Source: Rarobacter faecitabidus (GTDB lineage Bacteria > Actinomycetota > Actinomycetes > Actinomycetales > Cellulomonadaceae). From it: DNA of 64,000 nucleotides. The position numbers were made by a program, and so were the translations under genes. Below the pieces are notes generated by a model. That model worked only from the letters and a program-made list of their open reading frames with translations, was not told the DNA's origin and did not search any database. Below, piece by piece: positions 1 to 9,800 of this stretch (positions are counted from its first letter, which is position 1; the number at the start of each line of letters is the position of its first letter). The stretch spans positions 1,054,001 through 1,118,000 of the forward strand of contig NZ_VFOS01000001.1 of NCBI RefSeq assembly GCF_006716265.1, in the 5' to 3' direction.

Positions 1-431
1 GCGAGGGCCGACGCTGCGGTCGCGCCGGCGCCCAGCACTACCGCGTCGCCCCCGCCATGGGCAAGATCCGCCAGGGGCATCCCCGGCTCACCGAGCGCGA
101 CCTCGATGCCTCGTATATCGGTGTTCTCGCCGACGAGGCGCACGTCACTGCCACTGCGATCGAATACCACGGTGTTCGCGGCACCCGTGGCAACGACGTT
201 CGCGGAGCGCTCGTCCAAAAATGTCAGGACTTCCCTCTTGAGCGGCATGGTCAGGCTGAGGCCGGCCCAGGAATCGTCCAGGTGGGCGAGGAATCCCGCG
301 AACTGGGGCTCGTCCACGTCAATCGCCTCGTACGTCCAGTCGAGGCCGAGCGATCGATAGGCCGCGCGGTGCAGGACCGGCGAGAGCGAATGCGTGATCG
401 GATGCCCGAGCACTGCTGCGGATCGCGTCAT
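1..431 (-). CDS. aroE: Shikimate 5-dehydrogenase (5' part; runs off window start)
   Basis: N-terminal 143 codons of shikimate dehydrogenase, which reduces 3-dehydroshikimate with NADPH in the chorismate pathway. Visible motifs are the shikimate-binding HSLSP near residue 14, LTMPLK with the catalytic Lys at residue 65, ENTD with the catalytic Asp at residue 105, and the start of a glycine/alanine-rich nucleotide loop (GAGATAAS) at the window edge. The ATG at 431 follows GGGGAG; no start codon precedes it in frame. It lies 76 bp downstream of mltG, the usual actinobacterial order alaS-ruvX-mltG-aroE. The 3' end is outside the window. Confidence 0.93.
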   Translation of the reverse strand, partial: MTRSAAVLGHPITHSLSPVLHRAAYRSLGLDWTYEAIDVDEPQFAGFLAHLDDSWAGLSLTMPLKREVLTFLDERSANVVATGAANTVVFDRSGSDVRLVGENTDIRGIEVALGEPGMPLADLAHGGGDAVVLGAGATAASAL

Positions 432-507
432 ACTCTCCCCGACTCCATGACTGCGGTGAGCATGTGCCGAAGCTCAGCGCTTCGCGAAAGGCGGGGCATC
501 CCGAGCA

Positions 508-1725
508 TCACTGGTCGGATTCCCCAGTGGGCGTGTAGTTCTCTTCTTTCCACGCCCGGTATTCCGCGACGTACTCCTGCGCCTCGTTGAAGGTCACCGC
601 GAACTTGGTCTCGCCCGTGCTCAGATTGACGGTGACAAAATACATCCAATCGCCCGCCTCCGGCTTCAAAGTCGCCTCGATCGCGTCCATGGAGGGATTC
701 GTGATCGGAGTGGGAGTCAGCCCCGTATGGACGTACGTGTTGTATTTGTTCGAGGTGTCCTGGAAGTCGGCCTTGGTGAGCGTCATAACGTCTTTGCCGG
801 CGCCGTAGCCGACCGTGGTGTCCATCTGGAGTGCCTGGCCGACCTTGAGCCGGTTTTCGATGACGCGGGCGATCTTGTTGTAGTAAGCGGGCGTACCCTC
901 GCGCTGCAGAATGGACGCCTTGATCAGAACGTCCTGACGCTCGGACTTCTTGACCCCGAGATCGTCGAGTTCCTTGACGCGCCGAGCCACCATCTCCGCG
1001 AACACGTCACCGATCGCCACGTCGCGCGCGTAGACGTACTGCCCCGGCGCGAGCCAGCCCTCAAACGATCCTCCGGCCGCCTTCGGCAGGCCGGTCGCAG
1101 ACGGGTCCGAAAGGGCCTCGGAGATGTCCTCGGGCGTGACGCCGAGCACGGACTGAACCTTCGTGCTGATCTGCTCAAAAGTCCAGCCCTCAGGGATGGT
1201 GATGACGTAGTCCAGGCGATTGTTCGGGTTCAGCAGCGTGCTCAGCGCGTCCTCGGCGCGCATCTGCGTCTTCAGCGCATACGTACCCGGTTGAATGCTC
1301 TGCGCACCTGGGTTTCCCGCCGCGACGTCCAGATAGGCTCCGCGCGTCGCGATGACGTCCGCGTCACGCAGAGCGGTGGCGATGTCTTCTCCGGTATCCC
1401 CTGGATTGATGGAGACCTCGACCTCGCCGCTTCCTGGCCCGGGGTAGTCCGAGACCTTGGAGGACTTATCGCCGGACGAAAGCAACCCGGAGAACATGTT
1501 CCCGGCCAGTGACGAGACGACGAATCCGCCCACGCCCACCACTACGACCGTCACCAGGATGGCGATCATAGTGCGGCGGCGCCTGGCAGCCTTGCGGCGG
1601 CGCTCCGCCCGCAGAGCCGAACGTCGGGTGTATTCCTGCGTCGTGACGTGCGGTGCCTCCTCGCCGGGAGCCGGTGGATGCTCCGCGGAGAACAGGTCAT
1701 GCAGATCATTCGTAGGGTGGTTCAA
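508..1725 (-). CDS. mltG: Endolytic murein transglycosylase MltG
   Basis: A 405-residue YceG/MltG-family enzyme that cleaves nascent glycan strands and is thought to set strand length. Residues 1-50 are cytoplasmic and very Arg-rich, one membrane helix spans about 52-74, and the rest is extracytoplasmic. The family signature REGTPAYYNKIARV with its catalytic Glu lies near residue 276, followed by IENRLKVG and LQMDTTVGYG. The start ATG overlaps the ruvX stop by 4 nt (ATGA), so translation is probably coupled. The cytoplasmic tail is longer than in E. coli, as is common in Actinobacteria. Confidence 0.95.
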   Translation of the reverse strand: MNHPTNDLHDLFSAEHPPAPGEEAPHVTTQEYTRRSALRAERRRKAARRRRTMIAILVTVVVVGVGGFVVSSLAGNMFSGLLSSGDKSSKVSDYPGPGSGEVEVSINPGDTGEDIATALRDADVIATRGAYLDVAAGNPGAQSIQPGTYALKTQMRAEDALSTLLNPNNRLDYVITIPEGWTFEQISTKVQSVLGVTPEDISEALSDPSATGLPKAAGGSFEGWLAPGQYVYARDVAIGDVFAEMVARRVKELDDLGVKKSERQDVLIKASILQREGTPAYYNKIARVIENRLKVGQALQMDTTVGYGAGKDVMTLTKADFQDTSNKYNTYVHTGLTPTPITNPSMDAIEATLKPEAGDWMYFVTVNLSTGETKFAVTFNEAQEYVAEYRAWKEENYTPTGESDQ

Positions 1726-2351
1726 GATTCGTCTCCCACTGCGGTGGTCGTGTCAACCAGTTCGCCCGCACGCCGTAGCGTGGAACGCTCGAAGTCAAGC
1801 GCGCCCTGAAGGATTTCCACGGCAGCAACCTGGTCCACAACTGACATGTGCTTCCGCCGCGACCGGCCAGCGGCGCTCAAGGCGCGATGAGCCGACACGG
1901 TCGTCATCCTCTCGTCAACAAGTCGCACTGGCACCGGCGCGATGTGCACCGCCAGCACGTAGGCATAATCGCGAGCCGCCACACTGGCCTGGCCCTCCGC
2001 ACCGGAGAGATGCCTCGGCAGGCCAACGTAGACGACCTCGGCACCGCGCTGCGCCACCTCGTCTCCGATGCGGCGGATGTCAGCGGGCCAGGATGCGATC
2101 ATTCCCCCCGGACTGATTCTGCCAGAAAGTTCTGAAAAGGTCACAGATTGATCACGAAGCACCGTCTCGACCGGCGTGGCGATGAGGCCGTCCGGGTCGG
2201 ACGATGCCAGGCCAATACGCACCTGGCCCACGTCTACCCCCAGGCGAGGTCCGCGAACGACCTCATCGAGCGCGCCGGTTGACCCGTCGCGCGGGTTCGA
2301 CTCTTCCGGCTGGCTCGGACCAGCGGGCGGACTCGGCAAGTGATCCGACAC
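1722..2351 (-). CDS. ruvX: Putative pre-16S rRNA nuclease / Holliday junction resolvase, YqgF family
   Basis: A 209-residue RNase H-fold protein. The family signature LGVDVGQVRIGLASSD puts the first acidic catalytic residue at Asp40; further family segments are ERMTTVSAHRAL and SVVDQVAAVEIL. The chosen GTG at 2351 lies 7 nt after the alaS stop. The frame stays open upstream inside alaS, but a start there would add unconserved residues. Even so, the 35 residues before the domain are Pro/Ser/Glu-rich and unlike the family core, so the true start could lie further downstream. Family work in E. coli supports a 16S rRNA 5'-end processing role. It sits between alaS and mltG, as usual. Confidence 0.9.
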   Translation of the reverse strand: MSDHLPSPPAGPSQPEESNPRDGSTGALDEVVRGPRLGVDVGQVRIGLASSDPDGLIATPVETVLRDQSVTFSELSGRISPGGMIASWPADIRRIGDEVAQRGAEVVYVGLPRHLSGAEGQASVAARDYAYVLAVHIAPVPVRLVDERMTTVSAHRALSAAGRSRRKHMSVVDQVAAVEILQGALDFERSTLRRAGELVDTTTAVGDES

Positions 2352-2358
2352 GCGCGGC

Positions 2359-5046
2359 TCAGGCCCCGTGGTGGGAGGCGAAGCTCTCAACGCCGCCCAG
2401 TGCCGGTGCCAGCAGCGAGGGGTCCGTCCCGCCGCCCTGCGCGACATCGTCCTTACCGCCGCCGCGCCCACCGAGTGCGCCAGCGACGGACGCTATTGCC
2501 GCCCCCGCCTTGATCCCCGCCTCGCGAGCCGCCGCATTCGTGGCGGCCACCACGATGGGCCGTCCCTTCGACACCCCGCCGATCACGACGAGCGCCGCGC
2601 TCTCACCAAGGCGCGAACGCACCTCTAGCGCCAGCGTGCGCAGGTCATCGCCGCCGGCCACGTCCCCGGCGTCGTATGCAACGACGGACACATCGCCGAT
2701 CCTGGTCGCCCCGGCGGCAATCGTGGCGACTGATCCCAGCAACTGAGCCTGGCGTAGCGCAGCGAGCTGCTTCTCGGAGTCCTTCAGCTTGGCGAGCAAG
2801 GACGAGATGCGATCCGGCAACTCCTCGCTTCGCGCACCGAGCAGGCCACTGAGTTGGCCGACGATCGCGTGCTCGCGAGCGTGGAAGCCCTTGGCGTCCG
2901 ACCCGACGAGCGCCTCAACGCGGCGCACACCCGAGCCGATCGACGCTTCGCCGACGAGCGTGACCAGGCCGAGCTCGCCCGACTGCTTGACGTGGGTACC
3001 CGCGCAGAGCTCGCGCGACCAGTCGTCGCCGATCGAGACGACTCGCACGCGGTCGCCGTACTTCTCACCGAACAGGGCCATCGCGCCCAGCGCCTTGGCG
3101 GCGTCGAGATCCATGACCTTGTCGGTCACCGACAGGTTGTCGCGCAGGCGCTCGTTGACGCGCCCCTCGATCTCCTGGAGCGCGCTCGCCGTGGGGGCAC
3201 CCTGCGCCTTGAAGTCGAACCGGATGCGGTTCGGCGCGTCCTCGGAGCCCGCCTGCGTCTTGTCCTTGCCCAACGTCTCCTGCAGCGCCTTGTGGATCAG
3301 GTGCGTGCCGGTGTGGGCGCGGCTGATCGCGCCGCGTCGCGTCGTATCGATGCTGGCCGTGGCAGGGTCGCCTACCGCGAGCGTGCCCGCGCCCAACTGG
3401 CCGCGGTGCACGCGCAGCCCAGGCACGGCCGTCTGGACGTCGAAAACGTCGATGACGGCGCCGCTGTCGGTCGTGATGGTGCCCTGGTCAGCGAGCTGAC
3501 CTCCCGCCTCCGCATAGAACGGCGTGCGGTCGAGGACCACCTCCACATCGGCCGGTCCCGTCACCGCCGGGACTGGCTTGCCGTCGACGAGGACGCCGAG
3601 AATCGTGGCGGAGGCCTCGTCCTGGGTGTATCCGAGGAATTCGATCGACGCACCTAGAGACGAGCGCACCTGCTCATAGGCCGCCGTGTCCGTGTGGCCG
3701 GTCTTCTTCGCCAGCGCGTCAGCCCGGGCGCGCGCCTTCTGCTCGGCCATGAGCGTGCGGAAGGCGGACTCGTCCACCTCGACGCCCTGCTCGCGAGCCA
3801 TCTCCAACGTCAGGTCGATCGGGAAGCCGTAGGTGTCGTGGAGCTTGAACGCCGCGTCGCCGGGCAGTCGCGGGTGGGACGGCGCGGTCTTCTTGGCGTC
3901 CGCAACGGCGACATCGAGAATCGTCGTGCCAGACGCGAGCGTGCGCAGGAACGACTCCTCCTCGCCGTAAACGACCTCGCTGATTCGCGCGAAATCCTGG
4001 CCGAGATAGGGGTACGAGGCCTCCATCGCGTCCTTGGAAACCGGCAGTAGGTGCTGCAGCGAAGCCTCCTGCACGCCGAGCAGTCGAAGCGAGCGGACGG
4101 CGCGGCGCAGGATGCGACGCAGCACGTAGCCACGGCCCTCGTTAGCCGGGGTGACGCCATCGCCGATCAGCATCAGGGACGAGCGCACGTGGTCCGCGAT
4201 GACGCGCATCTGCACATCCGGCTCGCCGCCCTGGCCGTACGTGCGGCCCGTGATCTGTTCCGTGGCTGCAATGACGGGGTAGACCTCGTCGATCTCGTAC
4301 ATGTTGTTCTTGCCCTGCAGCAGGAAGGCCATGCGCTCGAGACCGGCGCCGGTGTCGATCGCCTTCTGCTCGAGCTCGTGGAGCAGCGGGTAGCTCTTAC
4401 CCTTGCCCTCGCCGCGCATGAACTGGTCGAAGACCAGGTTCCAGATCTCCAGATAGCGGTCGCCACCGGGATCGACGTCGCCGCCTACCGCCTCCGGCCC
4501 GAACTCGGGGCCGCGATCGTAGTGGAACTCAGCACACGGGCCAGCCGGACCGGGCTGGCCCGTGTCCCAGAAGTTCTCCTCGCGCGGTAGGCGCACGATC
4601 TTGCGGGCGTCCACGCCGATTTTTTTGGTGAGCACGTCGAACGATTCGGTGTCCTGGTCCCACAGCGTGACCCAGAAGCGATCCGGGTCAAAACCGTAGC
4701 CGCCGCTGTCCGGCGACGCAGTCAGCAGGCCCCATGCCAGGTCGATGGCGCCTTCCTTGAAGTAGTCGCCGAACGAGAAGTTGCCGTTCATCTGGAAGAA
4801 CGTGCCGTGCCGCGTAGTGCGGCCGACGTTGTCGATGTCGTTCGTCCGGATGCACTTCTGCACACTCGCGATGCGCGGATAGGGCGACTTCTCGGTGCCG
4901 ATGATGTACGGGATGAAGGGCACCATGCCGGCGACCGTGAACAGCAGCGACGGATCAGGCGAGATCAGCGAGGCCGACTCCGCGAGATGGTGTCCATTCC
5001 GCTCGAAATAGTCGAGCCAACGCTGGCGGATTTCACTAGTGCGCAT
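2359..5046 (-). CDS. alaS: Alanine--tRNA ligase
   Basis: Full-length 895-residue class II synthetase. The N-terminal catalytic domain begins with FTVAGMVPFIPYIIGTE. The editing domain carries HTGTHLIH (H-x3-H) and CAGTHVKQSGELG, which supply the zinc ligands for hydrolysing Ser- and Gly-tRNA(Ala). The C-terminal DHHA1 region ends with the glycine-rich GGRGGGKDDVAQGG typical of AlaRS. The ATG at 5046 begins MRTSEIRQRWLDYF, the conserved family start. It is followed closely by ruvX and mltG. Confidence 0.98.
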   Translation of the reverse strand: MRTSEIRQRWLDYFERNGHHLAESASLISPDPSLLFTVAGMVPFIPYIIGTEKSPYPRIASVQKCIRTNDIDNVGRTTRHGTFFQMNGNFSFGDYFKEGAIDLAWGLLTASPDSGGYGFDPDRFWVTLWDQDTESFDVLTKKIGVDARKIVRLPREENFWDTGQPGPAGPCAEFHYDRGPEFGPEAVGGDVDPGGDRYLEIWNLVFDQFMRGEGKGKSYPLLHELEQKAIDTGAGLERMAFLLQGKNNMYEIDEVYPVIAATEQITGRTYGQGGEPDVQMRVIADHVRSSLMLIGDGVTPANEGRGYVLRRILRRAVRSLRLLGVQEASLQHLLPVSKDAMEASYPYLGQDFARISEVVYGEEESFLRTLASGTTILDVAVADAKKTAPSHPRLPGDAAFKLHDTYGFPIDLTLEMAREQGVEVDESAFRTLMAEQKARARADALAKKTGHTDTAAYEQVRSSLGASIEFLGYTQDEASATILGVLVDGKPVPAVTGPADVEVVLDRTPFYAEAGGQLADQGTITTDSGAVIDVFDVQTAVPGLRVHRGQLGAGTLAVGDPATASIDTTRRGAISRAHTGTHLIHKALQETLGKDKTQAGSEDAPNRIRFDFKAQGAPTASALQEIEGRVNERLRDNLSVTDKVMDLDAAKALGAMALFGEKYGDRVRVVSIGDDWSRELCAGTHVKQSGELGLVTLVGEASIGSGVRRVEALVGSDAKGFHAREHAIVGQLSGLLGARSEELPDRISSLLAKLKDSEKQLAALRQAQLLGSVATIAAGATRIGDVSVVAYDAGDVAGGDDLRTLALEVRSRLGESAALVVIGGVSKGRPIVVAATNAAAREAGIKAGAAIASVAGALGGRGGGKDDVAQGGGTDPSLLAPALGGVESFASHHGA

Positions 5047-5105
5047 GGTGATACTGAACCTTCTAAGTAGGTAAGGGTATTGCTAATTCCTGGAGTCGGA
5101 ACGGG

Positions 5106-5510
5106 TTAGAACTCGTACCCGAGATGTTCCTCATCGCCCGCGAACGCGTCCTCGTCCGCGTCCGCCGTGCTCCGCGCGGCTGCGCTGCGGTGCCGGGCGG
5201 ACTCCGCGCGGCGCCGGCGTAGGTCCTCTTCGCTCCCCTGGGTCTCAGCCAACAGCGATTCGCGCAGTTCCTGCTCGCGCTCCGCGGAGGCGACGCGGAA
5301 CTCGTCCACGAACTCCCTGGCTGAGTGCGTGGCGCGCTCCCAGAGGGCGCCACTGAGTGCGGCGGCCCTGTCCCCGGCCTGCTTGGCGACCGACTCGGCA
5401 AAGCCAGCCGCCGTTCCGGTCACGCCGGGCTGTTCCTTCAACTCGCGCCATTTCTTCGTCGCCACGACCGCGACGGCCACGCCGACGCCGACCCAAAAAA
5501 GTCGCTTCAC
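5106..5510 (-). CDS. Small membrane-anchored protein of unknown function (alaS-proximal)
   Basis: 134 residues. One N-terminal membrane helix covers about residues 4-18 (LFWVGVGVAVAVVAT), followed by a hydrophilic Ala/Arg/Glu-rich tail probably exposed to the cytoplasm. Its ATG overlaps the stop of the preceding DUF948-like gene by 4 nt (ATGA), so the two are cotranslated. Small membrane proteins at this position between rpsD and alaS recur in actinobacterial genomes. I recognise the position but not a biochemical function. Confidence 0.8.
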   Translation of the reverse strand: MKRLFWVGVGVAVAVVATKKWRELKEQPGVTGTAAGFAESVAKQAGDRAAALSGALWERATHSAREFVDEFRVASAEREQELRESLLAETQGSEEDLRRRRAESARHRSAAARSTADADEDAFAGDEEHLGYEF

Positions 5511-5878
5511 TTTGCACTCTCCGACTCCGAGCTCAACGAACGCGATATCGCTCGACGCACTCCGTATGTAAACGCGGCGACCTTCACCAGCGGCTTGCCG
5601 AAAGTCGCCGCATACAGGCCGGTCAGGGCCGACACGTTCTGCGAAACCTCGGACGCCGCCGTGGTGATCGCGTCGACCTTCTCAAGTTGGGCATTGGTCC
5701 CCGAGACCGTCTTGGCGGCCTCGTCCAAAATGGGCACCGCATGCTCGGCGATCTCGCCGACCGACTGCGCCGTGCGGTCGAAGAGCTTGCCAAGGCGGAT
5801 GAGCGGCACCGCGCAGAACGCCACCAACACGACGAACGCCACGGCAGCTACGATTCCGGCGATATCTCCGAGCATCAT
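5507..5878 (-). CDS. DUF948-like membrane protein
   Basis: 123 residues. The N-terminal helix (about residues 5-25, IAGIVAAVAFVVLVAFCAV) is followed by an amphipathic segment of the type LIRLGKLFDRTAQSVGEIAEHAVPILDEAAKTV, typical of DUF948 proteins, which resemble the membrane-proximal part of methyl-accepting proteins. It is the first gene of a pair with the small protein downstream (4-nt overlap) and sits between rpsD and alaS, its usual actinobacterial place. No enzymatic residues are visible. Function unknown. Confidence 0.8.
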   Translation of the reverse strand: MMLGDIAGIVAAVAFVVLVAFCAVPLIRLGKLFDRTAQSVGEIAEHAVPILDEAAKTVSGTNAQLEKVDAITTAASEVSQNVSALTGLYAATFGKPLVKVAAFTYGVRRAISRSLSSESESAK

Positions 5879-5907
5879 GCCTCCAGACTCAAATCGGTTC
5901 TAATGCG

Positions 5908-5953
5908 CGACCACCCGGTCCCAACGGCATAATACCGAGGAACCGGGTGGTCG
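5908..5953 (-). terminator. Hairpin downstream of rpsD
   Basis: A perfect 12-bp stem (CGACCACCCGGT at 5908-5919 pairs with 5942-5953) with a 22-nt loop, 34 bp after the rpsD stop and before the DUF948-like gene. There is no clear T-run on the minus strand, so it may be a processing or weak termination structure. Confidence 0.5.
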
Positions 5954-5986
5954 GTGACAACTCACGGCTAGGTAGCCGAGGCGATA

Positions 5987-6613
5987 TCAGCGAGCGTAGT
6001 ACTCAACGACCAACTGCACTTCGCAGGTCACGGGGACCTCGGCGCGCTTGGGGCGGCGAGTGAACACTGCGGTGAGCTGCTCGAGCTTGACGTCGAGGTA
6101 GCCCGGCACCGTGGGCAGGACGTCGCGGTGGGCGCCTGCGGCTGCCACCTGGAACGGCGTCATGGCCTGGCTCTTGGGCTTGACCTGGATGGTCTGGCCG
6201 GGCTTGACCTTGAACGACGGGCGGTCGACGATCTTGCCGTCGACGAGGATGTGGCGGTGGGTCACGGCCTGGCGCGCCTGCAGCGTGGTGCGGGCGAAAC
6301 CGGCGCGCAGGACCAGCGCGTCGAGGCGGTGCTCGAGGATCTCGACGAGCGCCTCACCGGTCAGACCCTTGTCCTTGCGGGCCTCTTCGTAGGCGCGTCG
6401 GAGCTGCTTCTCGCGCAGGCCGTACTGGGCGCGCAGGCGCTGCTTCTCGCGGAGACGGACTGCGTAGTCCGACTCGGTGCGGCGGCGGCTGCGGCCGTGC
6501 TCACCCGGAGCGTAAGGACGCTTCTCGAAGTGGCGGGCGGCCTTCGGGGTCAGCGCGAGCCCAAGGGCACGGCTCAGTCGCACCTGGCGGCGCGAACGAG
6601 TCACTGAAGACAT
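5987..6613 (-). CDS. rpsD: 30S ribosomal protein S4
   Basis: 208 residues, normal for actinobacterial S4. The N-terminal RNA-binding part begins with RSRRQVRLSRALG, followed by the basic segment RPYAPGEHGRSRRR. The S4 domain is HRLDALVLRAGFARTTLQARQAVTHRHILVDGK, near residues 95-135. ATG 6613 was chosen because AGGAAAG lies 11 nt upstream; a GTG four codons earlier is too close to that site. S4 is a primary 16S rRNA binder that nucleates 30S assembly. The gene is monocistronic here, outside the spc/alpha operons. Confidence 0.96.
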   Translation of the reverse strand: MSSVTRSRRQVRLSRALGLALTPKAARHFEKRPYAPGEHGRSRRRTESDYAVRLREKQRLRAQYGLREKQLRRAYEEARKDKGLTGEALVEILEHRLDALVLRAGFARTTLQARQAVTHRHILVDGKIVDRPSFKVKPGQTIQVKPKSQAMTPFQVAAAGAHRDVLPTVPGYLDVKLEQLTAVFTRRPKRAEVPVTCEVQLVVEYYAR

Positions 6614-6893
6614 ACTGTGATTCACTTTCCTGTTGCTGTTGTCACGCCAGGTCGCGGAATTGCGACTGACGTGGGGTCGACCTAGTGCGCTATGCGCGAG
6701 TGGCTAAGACCCCAGGCGGTCACCCGGTGAAGTGGGCAACCTGAACAGTCTAGCGCATTGGAACAACTGGCCCAAGTCTCATGGCCTGTCCGCCGTATTC
6801 GACATCGTCTGCATCGGACAAAGCGGTGAGGGCCCGGCGGAGATTGATTCCCCCGCCGAGCCCTCACCGTGATGCGGCTTCTACCGAATCAAA
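6614..6893. other. Intergenic region between the PAP2-protein gene and rpsD
   Basis: 280 bp with no credible gene. It should contain the rpsD promoter and leader and the terminator of the upstream gene (hairpin listed separately at 6824-6869). I see no riboswitch-like pattern. Confidence 0.5.
6824..6869 (-). terminator. Probable terminator of the PAP2-protein gene
   Basis: A 17-bp stem with one mismatch (CGGTGAGGGCCCGGCGG pairs with 6853-6869) and a 12-nt loop, 24 bp after the stop codon. On the minus strand it is followed by CTTTGTCC, a weak T-run. Confidence 0.65.
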
Positions 6894-9800
6894 TCACTTG
6901 ACCCTGACCTTGGTGCTGTAGGTCGCCTTGCTGAGCGACTTGTTGCCCGTGTAGACCACCGAGACCTTGCCCTTCTTGGTGAGCTTCTTGGTCTTGACGG
7001 TTGCCACGTACTTCTTTCCGACCTTGCGGACCTTGGCGGAGCCGACCGACTTCTTGCCGACCTTAACCGTGACCTTTCCGGTCGGAGCAGCCGCCCCAAC
7101 GGCCTTCAGCGTGATCTTCAAGGTCGCCTTGACGTTGCGCTTGATGGTGGTCTTGTTGCGCTTGCCCTTTGTGATGGTCACGGTAGGCTTCTTGGCCTTG
7201 GCCTTCTTCACGACCAGCGTGACGCTGGTCGGTGACGAAGGAGCGATGACCTTGCCACCCGCGGCGGGAAGGTAACGGACCGTCAGCTTGTGCGTTCCGA
7301 CCGTCAGCGTCCGCGGGAGAGTCACGGTCGTCTTGCCAGCGGAGAGCGAGGCTGATCCGAGTGAACGATTCCCCTCGGTGATGACGACCGTTCCGGCCGG
7401 CACGACGTCCTTCGCAGTCACCGTGACGCCCACCTTGGCAGGCGTGTTGTACGCAACCGAGGTCACCGTGGCGCTCACGGAGGCGGTCACCGTGGTGGTT
7501 CCCCCACCGCCGTCTCCGCCGCCGGGTCCGGGGATCGTTGTCTTGACGGTGAACTGGATCACATAGGTAGCCGTAGTCGAGCCGTCCGACGAGGTCACCT
7601 TGACTTCAGCGGTCCCGTTCGGTGAGGACGCCTGCGTGTACGTCACGACGCCACCCGACGCGGCCGTGGCCGTAACCACCGGGGTCGCCGTGGTGCCCTC
7701 GGGAAGCTCGACCACATACGTCCTGGTTCCCGAAGCGAAGCCGGTGATCGTCTCACCGTTGACCTTGAGGTCGCTGAGTTCCGCGATCGCATCCGCCGCG
7801 GCGAAATTGATCGAGTACGTGGTGTCCACCCCATCGAGGGTCGTCACCGTGACGGTGGCGGTGCCCGGGAGTGTCGTGGCCTGTGTGACGCGCACTCCGG
7901 CGCCGCCCGTAGGCGCACCCGCAACGATCTGCGGCGCAGTGGTGGTGCCGACCGGAAGGACGACGCTGTAGTCGGTCACCGAGGGGCTGAAGCCCGACAG
8001 CGCCGAACCACCAACGGTAACGCCCGAAACGCCACCCACGGACGTGTCCACGCCGTTCACGATCAACTGACCGCCACCACCGTGCGAAACGGTCGCGTTC
8101 ATGGCCGCTGCGATGTTCAGGCGCTGCCAGGAATCGCCGCCGTCCTTGGTCTTGTCGAGCGCGTAGCCGCCCTCGATCGCCGTGGCGCGCAGAACCGTCG
8201 CGCGCTCGGAAGAGGTGAGCGTCGGGAACACGGTGGTCAGGAGCGCTGGCGCCGTCGCGGGAACCCTAACCGGCAGGTTCGTGGCGCTGGGGAAAGCCTT
8301 CTGGAATCCATCGTTGCGCACGACGCCGTCGGTGGTCGGGTAGGACGAGTAGGTAAGGCGCTGCTTGTAGACCGTCAGTGCGTGCTCGGTCGTCTCGAAT
8401 GCCGTGTCCGTCTTCGCGCACTGGACGAGGTCCGTCGTGTGTGCCACGTCATCACACTTCGCACCGAGGACTGCCCGCAGTTCCGTGGTGGACTGCTTCA
8501 GCAGGTTGCTGAACTGCGCGTCCGACCAGCGGTTCGCAGCCACGGCCTGACCGTTGATGCGACCAGCCATGACATCCATCGGGTAGTGGAATCCGAGCAC
8601 CAAGCGGTTGTTACCGTACTCGGAGGCTCGCGAGAGGATCTGCGGAGAGAGTTCCGGGATGAGTGATGCAAGCATCGTGCCGTTGGAGTAGCCGTGCAGC
8701 GCGTGACCGGAGGGGAATGAACCCTGCGTGCACAAACCGTTGTAGCCGCTCTGGCTGCTGTAGGTGACGGCGATCCAACCGTTGGATCCGCTGAAGGTAC
8801 CGCCGGAGCAGGTACCGCCCCCGACGAAGCCGAGGCGGTTCATCGGTCGCTGGTAGCTCCAAAGGGCCTTAGCGGCATTGTTGGCGTTCTCGTAGGAACT
8901 GTTCTCGATATTGTCCAGGATCCACTTGGTCTTGGGCAGTTCACCGGAGGTCAGCGCCGCCCTGTAGATCGGTCCGAGCACGGCACCGAGTGCATCGGTC
9001 ATCGTGATGGCCGAGTTGTTGTCCGCATCGTAGATGGCCTGCGCACGCTTGGCCACCTTGACAGCGTCGGAACCCGTCGCGCCATTGTTGACGGCCACGA
9101 CAACCCGGTCGTTAGCCGCAGCGAGCGTGGCGCCATTGTTGGGGCCGGACGAGTTGGGGGCCATGATCGTGGGCTCGTTCTTGACCTCGTCGAATCCGGT
9201 GAGCAGCGTCGAGAAGAAGTCGCTCGGAACCGAACCCGAAGCGTAGGACGCACTCGTCTCGGCTACGGTGAACGGCACCGCGACCGTGTCGGAGGTCGCC
9301 GCCAGGCTCAGCGAGAGGTAGACGTCCGAGCTGGTGTCGTTGACGTTGTGCAGTTCGATCGAGATCACGTTCGTGCCGAGCCGCAGGGGGGTCGCGGGGA
9401 ACAGCAGCGTCTCAGTCTGCGGGTCCCCCTTGTTGTCGCCGCCGTAGCCCAGGTTGCCGGTGGGAACGTTGGCACCCGGGTAATCGGCCACGTTGACCCC
9501 ATTGATGTATACGGTCGCGGCGTCGTCATGCACGAGCGATCCGTACAGACCCCTGATGGAGTCGAGGGCGTTCTGGTCCAGATCGAACTGGTACCGGAAG
9601 AAGTAGGCGGGCACGACGGGGTTGGACGTGCCGTTGAGGTAGTACTTGAGCACGGTCGTCACGGGGAAGTTCGCACCGATGCCGATGTTGGGCGGTGCCG
9701 TGCCGTCTCGCTTGGCACCGAAGGGGCCGGCGGCCGTCTTCCAGGTGCCCGGGAGGCTGGCTCCGACCTGTGTCCAGGCGGTGCGATCGGCGTTGCCGTT

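Noticed and set aside
2231-2351. Decayed gene in the Pro-rich start of ruvX
   Set aside because: It is in frame with ruvX and shows no separate homology; treated as an N-terminal extension.
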